In this document: positions 45,705-54,831 of the stretch, piece after piece | How the letters are laid out: every line of letters begins with the position of its first letter | Numbering within the stretch: the first letter of the stretch is position 1 | Assembly (NCBI GenBank): GCA_964369415.1 | Contig: CAYJFP010000007.1 | Coordinates: forward strand, 27,511-91,510 | Length of the DNA: 64,000 nucleotides | Source of the DNA: SIG603 sp964369415 | GTDB taxonomy: Bacteria > Bacillota > Clostridia > Oscillospirales > Acutalibacteraceae | Reading direction: 5' to 3' | Translations under genes and position numbers: made by a program | The notes under the pieces: model-generated | Database searches by the model: none | Told to the model about the DNA's origin: nothing | What the model saw: only the letters and a program-made list of their open reading frames with translations

Positions 45705-46424
45705 TTAAGAAGCCCTTTCCATTTCAATTTTTAGTCTGCCGATTATCCTTTTTTCCAGTCTTGAAATATATGACTGCGAAATCCCAAGGGTGTCGGCGAC
45801 TTCTTTTTGTGTGTGCTCTTTGTTTTTATTAAGACCAAATCTAAGTTCCATTATATGTTTTTCCCTCGGCGCTAGTCTTCCGACTGCTGCTAAGAGGACT
45901 GATTTTTCAGCTTCGCTTTCGACACCCCTTCCGATCGCATCTGGCTCACTTCCGAGTAAATCTGAGAGTAATAATTCATTTCCATCCCAATCAACATTTA
46001 ACGGGTCGTCTATAGATATCTCGTGCTTTAACTGTGAACTTTTTCTTAAATGCATTAAAATCTCGTTTTCAATGCACCTAGATGCATAGGTTGCAAGTTT
46101 TATATTTCTATCTGGACTAAAGGTATTAACCGCTTTTATCAGTCCTATTGTGCCTATGGATATCAAATCTTCCGAAGAAGCACCAGGGCTTTCAAATTTT
46201 TTTGCTATATAAACCACTAGCCTTAAATTATGTACTATAAGAGGTTCCCTTGCTCCGGGGACTTCATTTTTTATGTTCTGTATTACTTTTTCCTCTTCCG
46301 ATTTACTAAGAGGAGGCGGCAAAACCTCAGGCCCATTTATATAATGGCAATACTCTTCATTTGAAATCACTAAACTGCTTATAAACTTTTTTAAAAAATT
46401 TTGTACTCTCTTTATAATATTCAT
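45705..46424 (-). CDS. sigE: Sporulation sigma factor E precursor
   Basis: SigE, 239 residues, is the mother-cell sigma factor of early sporulation, made as an inactive precursor. The N-terminal pro-sequence (about 30 residues, MNIIKRVQNFLKKFISSLVI) is present, followed by GPEVLPPPLSKSEEE. Region 2 has RNLKLATYASRCIENEILM-like residues (here NIKLATYASRCIENEILMHL) and the region 4 helix-turn-helix is EVADTLGISQSYISRLEKR. The gene lies 10 bases after spoIIGA. sigG, often next in this cluster, is absent; the MATE gene ends there on the other strand. Confidence 0.96.
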   Translation of the reverse strand: MNIIKRVQNFLKKFISSLVISNEEYCHYINGPEVLPPPLSKSEEEKVIQNIKNEVPGAREPLIVHNLRLVVYIAKKFESPGASSEDLISIGTIGLIKAVNTFSPDRNIKLATYASRCIENEILMHLRKSSQLKHEISIDDPLNVDWDGNELLLSDLLGSEPDAIGRGVESEAEKSVLLAAVGRLAPREKHIMELRFGLNKNKEHTQKEVADTLGISQSYISRLEKRIIGRLKIEMERAS

Positions 46425-46434
46425 AGCTTCACCT

Positions 46435-47226
46435 CTACATCAATATTTGTGGATTTATTAAACAATTATAGCTCCCATGTGATAATTTTCCGTCAAAAAC
46501 CGCAAGATAACATTCCACCTCTTTTCCATCTTTTTTCAAATACATTTTCTCAGGTTTAAACGCTGGAATCAAGCCGCTCCCTCCTAGAGTATTAAACGGC
46601 ACAAGCCTATATATCTCAGTTTTTTCAGTCTTTATCTCTTTTAAACTATCTTTTTCAGCCACAACTACAGGAAGTCCAGAAAACGGCTCCTTAAGGTCGT
46701 TTCCCGTGTCTTTCTTTGCAAAAAGTTCAACAATACAACCATTTTGCTCTACCACAATTTTATGAAATAAAAATGGATTTTCACCCTTACCTCTTAGAAT
46801 TCTCATAAGTTCCGATGCTCCATAAGATAGCGATGTAAAAATGAGCAATAATAACGGTGAAATTTGAAAATATGGCTTACCTCCTATAACAGCAGCACTT
46901 TTTGTCAAAAATGAAAGCATGAGTACTATTCCGCTAAACGCAAAACTTATAAATAAAAATGAAGCATAATATTTAATTAATATTTTTATATTTCCATCAT
47001 AGAAACTTGCAAAACACACTAACAATCCAAATATTAATGCTAATATGTAATTAATTATGTCATTCAGCATAAAAAGTGAAATTAAGCTAACTACCGCTCC
47101 TGTCACTGCACCTAAAAGCAGTCTTGAAGTTTTTGTTCGTAAATTGTAAAATTTCTTCACACCAAGTAGAATAAAGTAATCTACATATAAATTTACCAAA
47201 AACAAAATATCGGCATATATTACCAC
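46435..47226 (-). CDS. spoIIGA: Sigma-E processing peptidase SpoIIGA
   Basis: SpoIIGA is the membrane aspartic protease that removes the SigE pro-sequence after a signal from the forespore (SpoIIR). It has five N-terminal helices (start VVIYADILFLVNLYVDYFIL) and a C-terminal protease domain with the catalytic DTGN motif in KKDTGNDLKEPFSG. It ends near GSYNCLINPQIL. The frame is open to an ATG at 47247, but homologues start at this point and the GTG at 47226 has a ggggtgg site upstream. The short gap to pyrF is a divergent region. No convincing 0A box was found in it. Confidence 0.92.
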   Translation of the reverse strand: MVIYADILFLVNLYVDYFILLGVKKFYNLRTKTSRLLLGAVTGAVVSLISLFMLNDIINYILALIFGLLVCFASFYDGNIKILIKYYASFLFISFAFSGIVLMLSFLTKSAAVIGGKPYFQISPLLLLIFTSLSYGASELMRILRGKGENPFLFHKIVVEQNGCIVELFAKKDTGNDLKEPFSGLPVVVAEKDSLKEIKTEKTEIYRLVPFNTLGGSGLIPAFKPEKMYLKKDGKEVECYLAVFDGKLSHGSYNCLINPQILM

Positions 47227-47418
47227 TCTACCACCCCCGCTCGTCATTTTTTAATTTAATAATATCAACTAAATAGTGAATAAACTGTCATACCTTGTTG
47301 TCTAGGTTAAATTTTTATTTACATAAAATTTAATAATTAAAAACACTATCTTTTTGACAAAAAATTTGCTATAATAATTTAAATATAATCAAAAAACACT
47401 ACTATTTAGGAGGCAATT

Positions 47419-48351
47419 ATGTCATTTGATAATTTAATCAAGAAAATTTATGAAAAACAAAATCCAACCGTAGTCGGACTAGACCCAAAACTTAGTTATA
47501 TCCCACCATATATTTTAGATGCGGCAGAAGCAGAATTTGGCAAAACATTTGAAGCAGCGGCTTTTGCACTTATAGAATATAACAAGGCTATAATTGATGA
47601 AATCTATGACATCGTGCCAGCAATCAAACCACAAGTAGCCTATTATGAAATGTATGGGTGGCAAGGTCTAAAGGTACTTTCTGAAACTATTGACTATGCT
47701 AAATCTAAAGGCATGTACATCATTACAGATGGTAAAAGAAACGATATAGGAGCTACTATGCAGGCGTATACCACTGCTCATTTAGGCTCTACAGATTTAT
47801 TCGGCGCAAAAGAAGAAGCCTTCAGCGGCGACTCTTTAACTGTAAATGCATATCTTGGCACTGACGGCATATCCCCTTTGCTTTCGGCATGTAAAGATGG
47901 TGACAAAGGAATTTTTGTGCTCGTAAAGACTTCTAATCCGTCTTCTGGCGAGCTTCAAGACAAAAAGCTTGAAAACGGAAACACTGTCTACAAAGAAATG
48001 GCAGAAATGTGCAAAATCTGGGGTCAAGATTTAATGGGTGAATACGGATACAATGCCGTTGGTACTGTCGTAGGAGCTACTTACCCAGAGCAACTTTTAG
48101 AAATGAGACAAAACTGTCCTAACACTTTCTTCTTAGTACCAGGCTATGGTGCACAAGGCGGCGGAGCAGATGAAGTTATGCCAGCCTTTGATAAAAACGG
48201 TTTAGGTGCTATTATCAACTCTTCAAGAGGAATTATTTGCGCATGGCAAGACGAAAAGTGTGACGAAAGAGACTTTGCAAAAGCCGCAAGAAGAGCCGCA
48301 CTAAAAATGAAAGACGACCTTATGTCTAAATTAGGAAAAATATCTATATAA
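47419..48351 (+). CDS. pyrF: Orotidine-5'-phosphate decarboxylase (type 2)
   Basis: PyrF makes UMP from OMP in the last step of pyrimidine synthesis. The 310 residues are the longer type 2 form, with TVVGLDPKLSYIP at the start, the catalytic Asp-x-Lys-x-x-Asp motif in IITDGKRNDIGATMQAY and GYGAQGGGADEV near the end. A taggaggcaa ribosome site precedes the ATG. It is the first gene of pyrF-pyrK-pyrD. No PyrR-type attenuator is evident in the 171 bases upstream. Confidence 0.96.
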   Translation: MSFDNLIKKIYEKQNPTVVGLDPKLSYIPPYILDAAEAEFGKTFEAAAFALIEYNKAIIDEIYDIVPAIKPQVAYYEMYGWQGLKVLSETIDYAKSKGMYIITDGKRNDIGATMQAYTTAHLGSTDLFGAKEEAFSGDSLTVNAYLGTDGISPLLSACKDGDKGIFVLVKTSNPSSGELQDKKLENGNTVYKEMAEMCKIWGQDLMGEYGYNAVGTVVGATYPEQLLEMRQNCPNTFFLVPGYGAQGGGADEVMPAFDKNGLGAIINSSRGIICAWQDEKCDERDFAKAARRAALKMKDDLMSKLGKISI

Positions 48352-48362
48352 AGAGGTATACT

Positions 48363-49136
48363 ATGAGTACAAAAAAATTTGATGTTCAACAATGTAAAAT
48401 TATTAGTAAAAAAGAAATTGCAAAAGATACTTTTGACTTTGTAGTGCATTCACCATATTTTGCAAAGACCGCTCTTCCGGGTCAATTTGCACATATCCGT
48501 GTTCCGTCTAAGACGCTTAGACGCCCTATATCAATCTGTGATATAGATAAAGATAACGAAACCATGAGGCTAATTTTTCAAATAAGAGGTGAAGGAACAA
48601 GAGAGCTTTCACTCTTTGATGAAGGAGACGTTCTTGATATTTTAGCACCACTTGGTGACGGCACTTTTACTATGTTTGAAAGTGAGAAAAAAGCTCTTTT
48701 TATCGGTGGTGGCATCGGTGTTCCTCCGCTTTTATATGCAGCTAAAAATTATGGCAAAAACGCCGTGGTTATAATCGGCTTTAGAGACAAAGATAGCGTT
48801 ATTCTTGAAGACGACTTTAAAAACCTAGGATGTGAAGTAATTGTCACGACTGATGACGGCTCATACAGTCATCACGGTCTTGTTACCGATGTAATTCCCG
48901 ATAAGAAATATGATGCCGTTTACTCTTGTGGCCCTACCCCTATGCTTAAAGCCGTTAAGTCTTTTGCCGAAAAAACTGACACTTTCTGCGAAATTTCTTT
49001 GGAAGAAAGAATGGCATGTGGAATCGGTGCTTGCCTTGTTTGTGCATGTAAGCTTAAAAAGGAAAGTGACGACGAGTATTTTGGGCATGTTTGTAAGGAT
49101 GGCCCTGTATTTAACAGTAAAAAGGTGGTGTTTTGA
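48363..49136 (+). CDS. pyrK: Dihydroorotate dehydrogenase B, electron transfer subunit
   Basis: PyrK, 257 residues, carries FAD and a 2Fe-2S cluster and passes electrons from dihydroorotate oxidation to NAD+. The FAD domain reads RRPISICDIDKDN; the NAD site GGGIGVPPLLYAAK; and the cluster cysteines lie in ERMACGIGACLVCACKLK plus GHVCKDGP. Its stop overlaps the pyrD ATG (TGATG), so the subunits are translationally coupled. Confidence 0.95.
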   Translation: MSTKKFDVQQCKIISKKEIAKDTFDFVVHSPYFAKTALPGQFAHIRVPSKTLRRPISICDIDKDNETMRLIFQIRGEGTRELSLFDEGDVLDILAPLGDGTFTMFESEKKALFIGGGIGVPPLLYAAKNYGKNAVVIIGFRDKDSVILEDDFKNLGCEVIVTTDDGSYSHHGLVTDVIPDKKYDAVYSCGPTPMLKAVKSFAEKTDTFCEISLEERMACGIGACLVCACKLKKESDDEYFGHVCKDGPVFNSKKVVF

Positions 49137-50047
49137 TGTCAAAATTAAATGTAAATTTAGCTGGCGTAGAGTTTAATAACCCACTTATTGCCGCTTCTGG
49201 CTGTTTCGGTTTTGGCGGTGAGTACAGCAATCTTTATCCTTTATCTGCCTTTGGCGGAATCTCTCTTAAAGGCACAACTTTAAATTACAAGCCGGGCAAT
49301 CCTCCGCCTAGAGTTGCAGAAACACCAGGCGGAATGCTCAATGCTGTCGGGCTTCAAAACCCCGGTGTAGAACACTTTCTAGAAAATGACTTACCACTTT
49401 TGAAAAATCAAAATACTAGACTTATTGCCAATATTGCTGGTTCATGTGCCGAGGACTATCAAGCAGTCGCCGAGAAACTCGAAGGCAGTGACATCGACAT
49501 GATAGAACTCAACATCAGCTGTCCAAATGTAAAAGAGGGTGGCGTACAGTTCGGAACGAGCTATAAGTCGGTTTGTGAAATCACTAAGCTTGTAAGAAAG
49601 TCTACTACTAAACCATTAATAGTTAAGTTAACACCCAACGTTACAGATATAAGTGAAATGGCACTAGCGGCTGAAAGTGAAGGCGCCGACTGCGTTTCCT
49701 TAATAAATACTCTAACCGGCATGAGAATCGACATAAACACTGGTAGACCAATCATCAGAAACAATACTGGTGGCTTATCGGGTCCCGCCGTACTTCCTGT
49801 GGCGATTAGAATGGTGTGGCAAGTGGCTTCTAAGGTAAAAATTCCGATTATCGGCCTTGGCGGAATCAGCACATGGCAAGACGCTGTAGAAATGCTAATG
49901 GCGGGAGCTACTGCTCTTCAAATCGGAACTGTGCTTTTTACTGACCCTTATGCGCCTATCAAAATTGCAGTAGGTCTTGAAAATTACATGAGTGAAAAAG
50001 GCATTAAGCATATTTCTGAAATCACTGGCAGTATCAAACCGTGGTAA
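49136..50047 (+). CDS. pyrD: Dihydroorotate dehydrogenase B, catalytic subunit
   Basis: PyrD1B, 303 residues, is an FMN enzyme that oxidizes dihydroorotate to orotate. It has NPLIAASGCFGFGGEY, IELNISCPNVKEGG with the catalytic Cys region of class 1B, and GLGGISTWQDAVEMLMAGA for FMN phosphate binding. A TTG one codon upstream is in frame, but the ATG at 49136 follows aggtggtg and overlaps the pyrK stop. With PyrK it forms the NAD-linked heterotetramer usual in anaerobic Firmicutes. Confidence 0.96.
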   Translation: MSKLNVNLAGVEFNNPLIAASGCFGFGGEYSNLYPLSAFGGISLKGTTLNYKPGNPPPRVAETPGGMLNAVGLQNPGVEHFLENDLPLLKNQNTRLIANIAGSCAEDYQAVAEKLEGSDIDMIELNISCPNVKEGGVQFGTSYKSVCEITKLVRKSTTKPLIVKLTPNVTDISEMALAAESEGADCVSLINTLTGMRIDINTGRPIIRNNTGGLSGPAVLPVAIRMVWQVASKVKIPIIGLGGISTWQDAVEMLMAGATALQIGTVLFTDPYAPIKIAVGLENYMSEKGIKHISEITGSIKPW

Positions 50048-50063
50048 TGGAAAGAGGGATTTG

Positions 50064-50489
50064 ATGATAATACTTTCTATCGACCTTGGAAAAGTGAGGA
50101 CTGGCACGGCAATTTGTGATAAAAACGAGATTATCGCCTCACCTCTTGAAATGATTAAAGAAACTAATCGTGAAAAGCTGAGTGAGAAAATTAACGAACT
50201 TGTAAAGCTTAAAAGCGCCGAATTAATAGTGATAGGACTTCCTAAAAACATGGATGGTACCGAGGGTGATAGTGCAAAAGGTGTCCGAGAATTTGCTGTT
50301 TTATTGGAAGAGAAAACTGGTATTAAGGTTGATTTTTTTGATGAAAGAGGCACAACAATCACGGCTCACGGCTATTTTAATCTTACCGATACAAGAGGTA
50401 AAAAGAGAAAAGAGAATATCGACATTGCCTCTGCCGTTATAATTCTTGAGGACTATTTGAGAAAGCGAAAAAATAATAATACACTATAA
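50064..50489 (+). CDS. ruvX: Putative Holliday junction resolvase/pre-16S rRNA nuclease
   Basis: RuvX (YqgF), 141 residues, RNase H-like. It has SIDLGKVRTGTAICD with the first catalytic Asp, IVIGLPKNMDGTEG, FDERGTTITAH and a final DIASAVIILEDYL with the last Asp. E. coli YqgF processes the 5' end of 16S rRNA. The frame extends 24 codons upstream into pyrD, but aaagaggg lies just before the ATG at 50064. It follows pyrD by 16 bases and is followed by a terminator. Confidence 0.92.
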   Translation: MIILSIDLGKVRTGTAICDKNEIIASPLEMIKETNREKLSEKINELVKLKSAELIVIGLPKNMDGTEGDSAKGVREFAVLLEEKTGIKVDFFDERGTTITAHGYFNLTDTRGKKRKENIDIASAVIILEDYLRKRKNNNTL

Positions 50490-50516
50490 TTCATAAATTG
50501 ATTTACAAACAAAGTA

Positions 50517-50557
50517 AAATATAGTACAATATGATATAGAATATTGTACTATATTTT
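50517..50557 (+). terminator. AT-rich terminator after ruvX
   Basis: AAATATAGTACAATAT (50517-50532) and ATATTGTACTATATTT (50541-50556) are a perfect 16-bp inverted repeat with T-run, ending the pyrF-ruvX unit. Confidence 0.75.
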
Positions 50558-50587
50558 TTAATCAAAAAAATGAAAGTGAGAAAATTT

Positions 50588-51460
50588 ATGTCTAACTATA
50601 TAATTATAAGCGATTCTACTACGGATCTAAGTAAAAAAATGATTGATGATCTTGGTATAGGTATTGTACCTTTTAAATTCATTATAGAGGGTAACACTTA
50701 CGAAAATTTGCCTGATGAATCTTCAATGAGTAATAAAGAGTTTTACAAAAAACTTAGAAGTGGTAGCATGTCGACAACTACACAAGTTAACAGCACAGAG
50801 TTCACAGATATGTTTGAAAAATACCTATCAGAGGGACTTGATATTTTATACATAGGATTTTCATCAGGCTTAAGCGGAACTTATCAGGCTTCAACAATAG
50901 CAAAAGAAGAACTCCTAAAAAAATATCCAGATAGAAAAATTGAGCTCTTCGATACAAAAGCCGCTTCTATGGGGCAAGGCCTTTTAGTTTACCTTGCTTG
51001 TGGTAAAAAATCTGATGGTTGCAGCATGGATGAGGTTTTAGATTTTCTAAAAAACAATTATCTAAAGCTTTGCCACTGGTTCACTGTTGATGATTTACAT
51101 CATCTAAAAAGAGGTGGTAGGGTTTCAGCTGCAGCTGCTGCAGTTGGTACGGTTCTAGGAATCAAGCCTGTTCTACACATGGACGATGAAGGGCATTTGA
51201 TTCCAAGGTCGAAAATAAGAGGCAGAAAACAATCATTAGATTCACTTATTAAGAAAATGGAAGAAGTTGTCATTAATCCTAAAAACCAAACTGTTTTTAT
51301 CAGCCACGGAGACTGCATAGACGATGCCGAATACGTCGCTTCACAAGTTAAGAAAAAGTTTTCTCCTAAGGAAATCGTTGTTAATTTCATAGGCCCTGTT
51401 ATAGGTGCACACTCAGGTCCTGGAACCGTAGCTTTGTTCTTCTTAGGTAGTGAAAGATAA
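50588..51460 (+). CDS. DegV family fatty-acid-binding protein
   Basis: A 290-residue DegV (FakB-like) protein, which binds a fatty acid for phosphorylation by a FakA kinase. It has IISDSTTDLSKKMID, the TTQVNSTEF segment, FSSGLSGTYQ, DTKAASMGQG with the conserved Ser/Gly region, and IGAHSGPGTVALFF at the end. An in-frame ATG six codons earlier exists. The ATG at 50588 gives the family start and has gtgag upstream. No fakA is near. Confidence 0.88.
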   Translation: MSNYIIISDSTTDLSKKMIDDLGIGIVPFKFIIEGNTYENLPDESSMSNKEFYKKLRSGSMSTTTQVNSTEFTDMFEKYLSEGLDILYIGFSSGLSGTYQASTIAKEELLKKYPDRKIELFDTKAASMGQGLLVYLACGKKSDGCSMDEVLDFLKNNYLKLCHWFTVDDLHHLKRGGRVSAAAAAVGTVLGIKPVLHMDDEGHLIPRSKIRGRKQSLDSLIKKMEEVVINPKNQTVFISHGDCIDDAEYVASQVKKKFSPKEIVVNFIGPVIGAHSGPGTVALFFLGSER

Positions 51461-51465
51461 AAAAT

Positions 51466-51505
51466 TAGCGGATAGTAGATAATTCTACTATCCGCTTTAA
51501 TTTTT
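51466..51505. terminator. Bidirectional terminator between degV and a small minus-strand gene
   Basis: AGCGGATAGTAGA and TCTACTATCCGCT form a long stem, with U-tracts in both directions. It resembles the terminator at 29502-29538 in its core. Confidence 0.88.
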
Positions 51506-51695
51506 ATCTGCGTCTTTTCCTCATCTTATGAAGCCCATAGCCGATAACAACTATACAAAAAACACACGCCGCTACAGATGCACCTATAGAAAGCGAATTA
51601 TGGCCAAATGGCCCTGCTATCATGCTAATAATTATTGCTATCAAGGCAAAAACCATCAACAGTATCATAAACCCTTTATCAAGTATATTTTTCAT
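51504..51695 (-). CDS. Small two-helix membrane protein of unknown function
   Basis: About 63 residues: MKNILDKGFMILLMVFALIA begins the first helix. A short glycine-containing loop follows, then a second helix (SIGASVAACVFCIVVIGYG) and a basic tail HKMRKRRR. The start is uncertain. The frame reaches GTG at 51716 and ATG at 51707, and none of the three has a strong ribosome site. It ends inside the bidirectional terminator, which supports a real gene. No family is recognised. Confidence 0.5.
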   Translation of the reverse strand: MKNILDKGFMILLMVFALIAIIISMIAGPFGHNSLSIGASVAACVFCIVVIGYGLHKMRKRRR

Positions 51696-51756
51696 GATGT
51701 AAACCATGTCGCTCACGAAGGCAAAACTATCACTTTCGGTCGACTATTCCTTTCAT

Positions 51757-52617
51757 TCATTTAGCATTTGTCTCTTCATATAAACTATCGCACAAATTTG
51801 CAAAATCGTCTATGCTCAGTGCCTCTGCCCTCTTGTTTTCTTCAATTTCGGCATTTTTCATAGCTTTTTTAATGATATCTTTGCTCATCCCAAGACCGCT
51901 TGAAAGAGAATTGACAAGATTTTTTCTTCTTTGTGAAAAGCCAGCCTTAATAAGCTTAAAGAACAACTCTTCACTCTTAACACTCACACTCGGTTTATCA
52001 AAAACATTAAGCTTAATGACCGCAGAATCCACCTTTGGTGCTGGAAGAAAACTTCCTTTACTTACTCCAAAAAGAATTTCAGGCTCGCAGTAATATCTAA
52101 CCGCTAGGCTAACAGCTCCACACTCTCTTGTTCCAGGTAAGGCACATAGTCTTTGAGCAGCTTCCTTTTGAACCATTACGGTTATAGTGTTTATCGGCAG
52201 TTTTTCTTCTAAAAGCTTCATGATTATCGGTGAAGTTATATAGTACGGAAGATTTGCACATACTGAGATTCTTTCGCCCTCAAATTCCTCTTCAATTAAT
52301 TTGTTAAGGTCAATTTTAAGTATGTCTCCACTTACAATCTTTACGTTCTCGCACTCTGAAAGGCTGTCCTTCAAAACTGGCAAGAGCTTTTTATCAAGCT
52401 CTACCGAAACAACTTTTTTGGCATATTCTGACAACTCATAAGTTAAAACTCCGACACCGGGTCCTACTTCTATGACGTTCTCATCTTCGCATGTTTCAGC
52501 CATTCTTGGGCAAACAGTGGGGTTAATCAAAAAGTTTTGCCCTAGTGATTTTGAAAAATTAACCCCATGCCTTTTCATTAATTCTTTAATATGATTTATA
52601 TCTGATAATTTAGACAT
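51757..52617 (-). CDS. rsmA: 16S rRNA (adenine(1518)-N6/adenine(1519)-N6)-dimethyltransferase
   Basis: RsmA (KsgA), 286 residues, dimethylates the two adenines of helix 45 of 16S rRNA. It has NFSKSLGQNFLINP, the SAM-binding VIEVGPGVGVLTYELSE, the catalytic NLPYYITSPII and a C-terminal helical domain with FSQRRKNLVNSL. A GTG two codons upstream overlaps the gggag ribosome site, so the ATG at 52617 is chosen. It follows thrS by 12 bases. Confidence 0.95.
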   Translation of the reverse strand: MSKLSDINHIKELMKRHGVNFSKSLGQNFLINPTVCPRMAETCEDENVIEVGPGVGVLTYELSEYAKKVVSVELDKKLLPVLKDSLSECENVKIVSGDILKIDLNKLIEEEFEGERISVCANLPYYITSPIIMKLLEEKLPINTITVMVQKEAAQRLCALPGTRECGAVSLAVRYYCEPEILFGVSKGSFLPAPKVDSAVIKLNVFDKPSVSVKSEELFFKLIKAGFSQRRKNLVNSLSSGLGMSKDIIKKAMKNAEIEENKRAEALSIDDFANLCDSLYEETNAK

Positions 52618-52629
52618 TTTCACTCCCGA

Positions 52630-54558
52630 TTATTTAATAATCTTTTCTTCACACTCAGGCACAATCATAGACAAAAATTCATCTATATTCATCGAACCTA
52701 AATCGCCTTCTTTTCTGTGCCTTATCGAAACAGAATTATTCTCTATGTCCTTATCACCGATTAACAGCATATAAGGCACTTTTTGAAGTTGTGCTTCTCT
52801 AATTTTGTATCCAATTTTTTCACTTCTATCGTCAACATCGCATCTAAAACCTTTAAGTTCTAACTCTTTTTTCACTTCATAAATTCTATCTAAATGTCTG
52901 TCGGCTATCGGTAAAAGCTTAACTTGAACTGGAGAAAGCCAAAGAGGAAATGCACCTGCATACTTTTCAATTAGAAGCGCAAGAGTTCTTTCATAGCAAC
53001 CAATAGATGTTCTATGGATGATGTACGGATTTTTTGTTTGACCGTCTTTATCAACATATTCCATGCCAAATTTTTCGGCAAGCATTTGGTCGATTTGAAT
53101 TGTGATTAAAGTGTCTTCCTTGCCGTGTACATTTTTGATTTGAATATCAAGTTTTGGCCCGTAAAACGCTGCCTCGCCTATTCCCTCTTCATATGGAATT
53201 TCTAAATCGTCAAGAATTTTTTGCATTACTCCTTGAGCTTCATCCCACTGGAGTTTTGTTCCAATATATTTCTCTCTGTTTGTCTCATCCCACTTTGAAA
53301 AACGGTAGCTGATGTCTTCATAAAGGCCCAAAGTTTTGAGCATGAAGATTGCAAGTTTTAAGCAGTCCGAAAATTCATTTTCAAGCTGTTCAGGCAAGCA
53401 CATTAAGTGACCTTCTGAAATTGTAAATTGTCTAACTCTAATTAGTCCGTGCATTTCACCGCTCGACTCGTTTCTAAAGAGTGTCGAAGTCTCGTTGTAT
53501 CTTAGCGGAAGCTCTCTATAAGAACGTTTTTTGCTTAAATAAGCTTGATACTGGAATGGACATGTCATCGGTCTTAATGCAAAAACTTCTTTATCTTCGC
53601 TTTCATCACCTAAAACAAACATTCCGTCTTTATAATGGTCCCAGTGCCCTGATATTTTATATAGGTCGCTCTTTGCCATAAATGGTGTTTTTGTTGGAAT
53701 CCATCCTCTTCTTTGCTCCTCGTCCTCAACAAATCTTTGAAGCAGTCTAAGAATTGTCGCACCGTTTGGAAGCATTACAGGAAGTCCTTGACCTATTGCA
53801 TCACAAGTTGTAAAAATCTCAAGCTCTCTACCAAGTTTATTGTGGTCTCTCTTTTTGGCCTCTTCAACCATGAGTAGATACTCATCAAGCTCCGCTTGCT
53901 TTGGAAAAGCAGTTCCATACACCCTTTGAAGCATTTTATTCTCAGAGTTTCCTCTCCAATACGCTCCAGTTACCGATGTAATTTTAACCGCCTTTAACAT
54001 CCCTGTACTCATAAGGTGTGGACCTGCACACAAATCGACAAAGTCACCTTGTTTGTAAAAAGAAATTGTCTCGCCCCTCATTCCAAGCTCTTTTATAAGC
54101 TCGGCTTTGTACGGCTCATCACACATTACTTCTAATGCAGAATTTTCATCTATGTCCATTCTTACAATTTCAATATTTTCTTTGATTATTTTCTTCATTT
54201 CAGCTTCGATTTTTGGTGCATCTTCATTAGTTAATGGATAGTCAAAGTCATAGTAAAATCCATTATCTACCGAAGGGCCAATCGCAATTTTCGCTTCAGG
54301 ATAAAGCCTTTTAACCGCTTGAGCTAGTACATGTGAAGCCGTATGTCTATACGCACTTTTTCCGTCCTTGTCATCAAATGTTAAAATTTCAAGTTCGCAG
54401 TCTTTAAAAATTTTTGTTCGCAAATCGCAAACCAATCCATCAATTTTTGCCGCACATGACGCTTTGTACAGCCCCATTCCTATGCTTTTTGCAATTTCTG
54501 CAACTGAAATTCCATCGTCAAACTCTTTGATATTTCCTTTTAAGTTTACTTTAATCAT
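52630..54558 (-). CDS. thrS: Threonyl-tRNA synthetase
   Basis: ThrRS, 642 residues. The TGS domain starts MIKVNLKGNIKEFDDGISVA. The editing domain has RHTASHVLAQAVKRLYPEA (the HxxxH zinc/hydrolysis motif). The class II catalytic core has RPMTCPFQYQAYLSKKRSYR (motif 1/2 region with a zinc Cys), RVRQFTISEGH and HRTSIGCYERTLALLIEK (motif 3). The anticodon domain ends the protein. The frame is open 37 codons upstream into the leader; ggag lies before the ATG at 54558. A T-box leader precedes it. Confidence 0.97.
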   Translation of the reverse strand: MIKVNLKGNIKEFDDGISVAEIAKSIGMGLYKASCAAKIDGLVCDLRTKIFKDCELEILTFDDKDGKSAYRHTASHVLAQAVKRLYPEAKIAIGPSVDNGFYYDFDYPLTNEDAPKIEAEMKKIIKENIEIVRMDIDENSALEVMCDEPYKAELIKELGMRGETISFYKQGDFVDLCAGPHLMSTGMLKAVKITSVTGAYWRGNSENKMLQRVYGTAFPKQAELDEYLLMVEEAKKRDHNKLGRELEIFTTCDAIGQGLPVMLPNGATILRLLQRFVEDEEQRRGWIPTKTPFMAKSDLYKISGHWDHYKDGMFVLGDESEDKEVFALRPMTCPFQYQAYLSKKRSYRELPLRYNETSTLFRNESSGEMHGLIRVRQFTISEGHLMCLPEQLENEFSDCLKLAIFMLKTLGLYEDISYRFSKWDETNREKYIGTKLQWDEAQGVMQKILDDLEIPYEEGIGEAAFYGPKLDIQIKNVHGKEDTLITIQIDQMLAEKFGMEYVDKDGQTKNPYIIHRTSIGCYERTLALLIEKYAGAFPLWLSPVQVKLLPIADRHLDRIYEVKKELELKGFRCDVDDRSEKIGYKIREAQLQKVPYMLLIGDKDIENNSVSIRHRKEGDLGSMNIDEFLSMIVPECEEKIIK

Positions 54559-54582
54559 AATAATACTCCATTCTAAAAAATA

Positions 54583-54825
54583 AAAAACTGCCCGAGAAGT
54601 CCTAACAAAGACCTCCGGGGCAGGAAAATTCCTACGGTTCCACCCGAATTTTAGGGATAACCCTCTCATTCACACTTTAACGCAGTAATACGTTTGCCTT
54701 ATTTCAGCAAAAGCTCCGAGGTGGTACTTTAAATCTATTTACGATGGTGTCTTTCAGCAAGGATTAAAACCCGAACACCACTCTCTTTCATAAACTATGA
54801 CAAAAAGCTTCTCATCTATGCTACT
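54583..54825 (-). promoter_or_regulatory. T-box riboswitch controlling thrS
   Basis: The leader RNA on the minus strand has the conserved T-box GGGTGGAACCG (54645-54635), which pairs with uncharged tRNA-CCA ends in the antiterminator. After it comes a G/C-rich terminator hairpin with U-tract (CTGCCCCGGAGGTCT ... CTTCTCGGGCAG, then T-run; 54623-54583). Stem I bases lie further upstream. An ACC triplet (Thr codon) in the region reading AAAGTACCACCTCGG is a plausible specifier, but the fold was not computed. It reads tRNA-Thr charging and lets transcription continue into thrS when threonine is short. Confidence 0.93.
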
Positions 54826-54831
54826 AATATG

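Noticed and set aside
47227..47418. Spo0A boxes or a PyrR attenuator in the spoIIGA-pyrF gap
   Set aside because: No TGTCGAA-type box was found, and no anti-terminator/terminator pair. TTGACA at 47354 and TATAAT at 47370 are only 10 bases apart, too close for a normal promoter.
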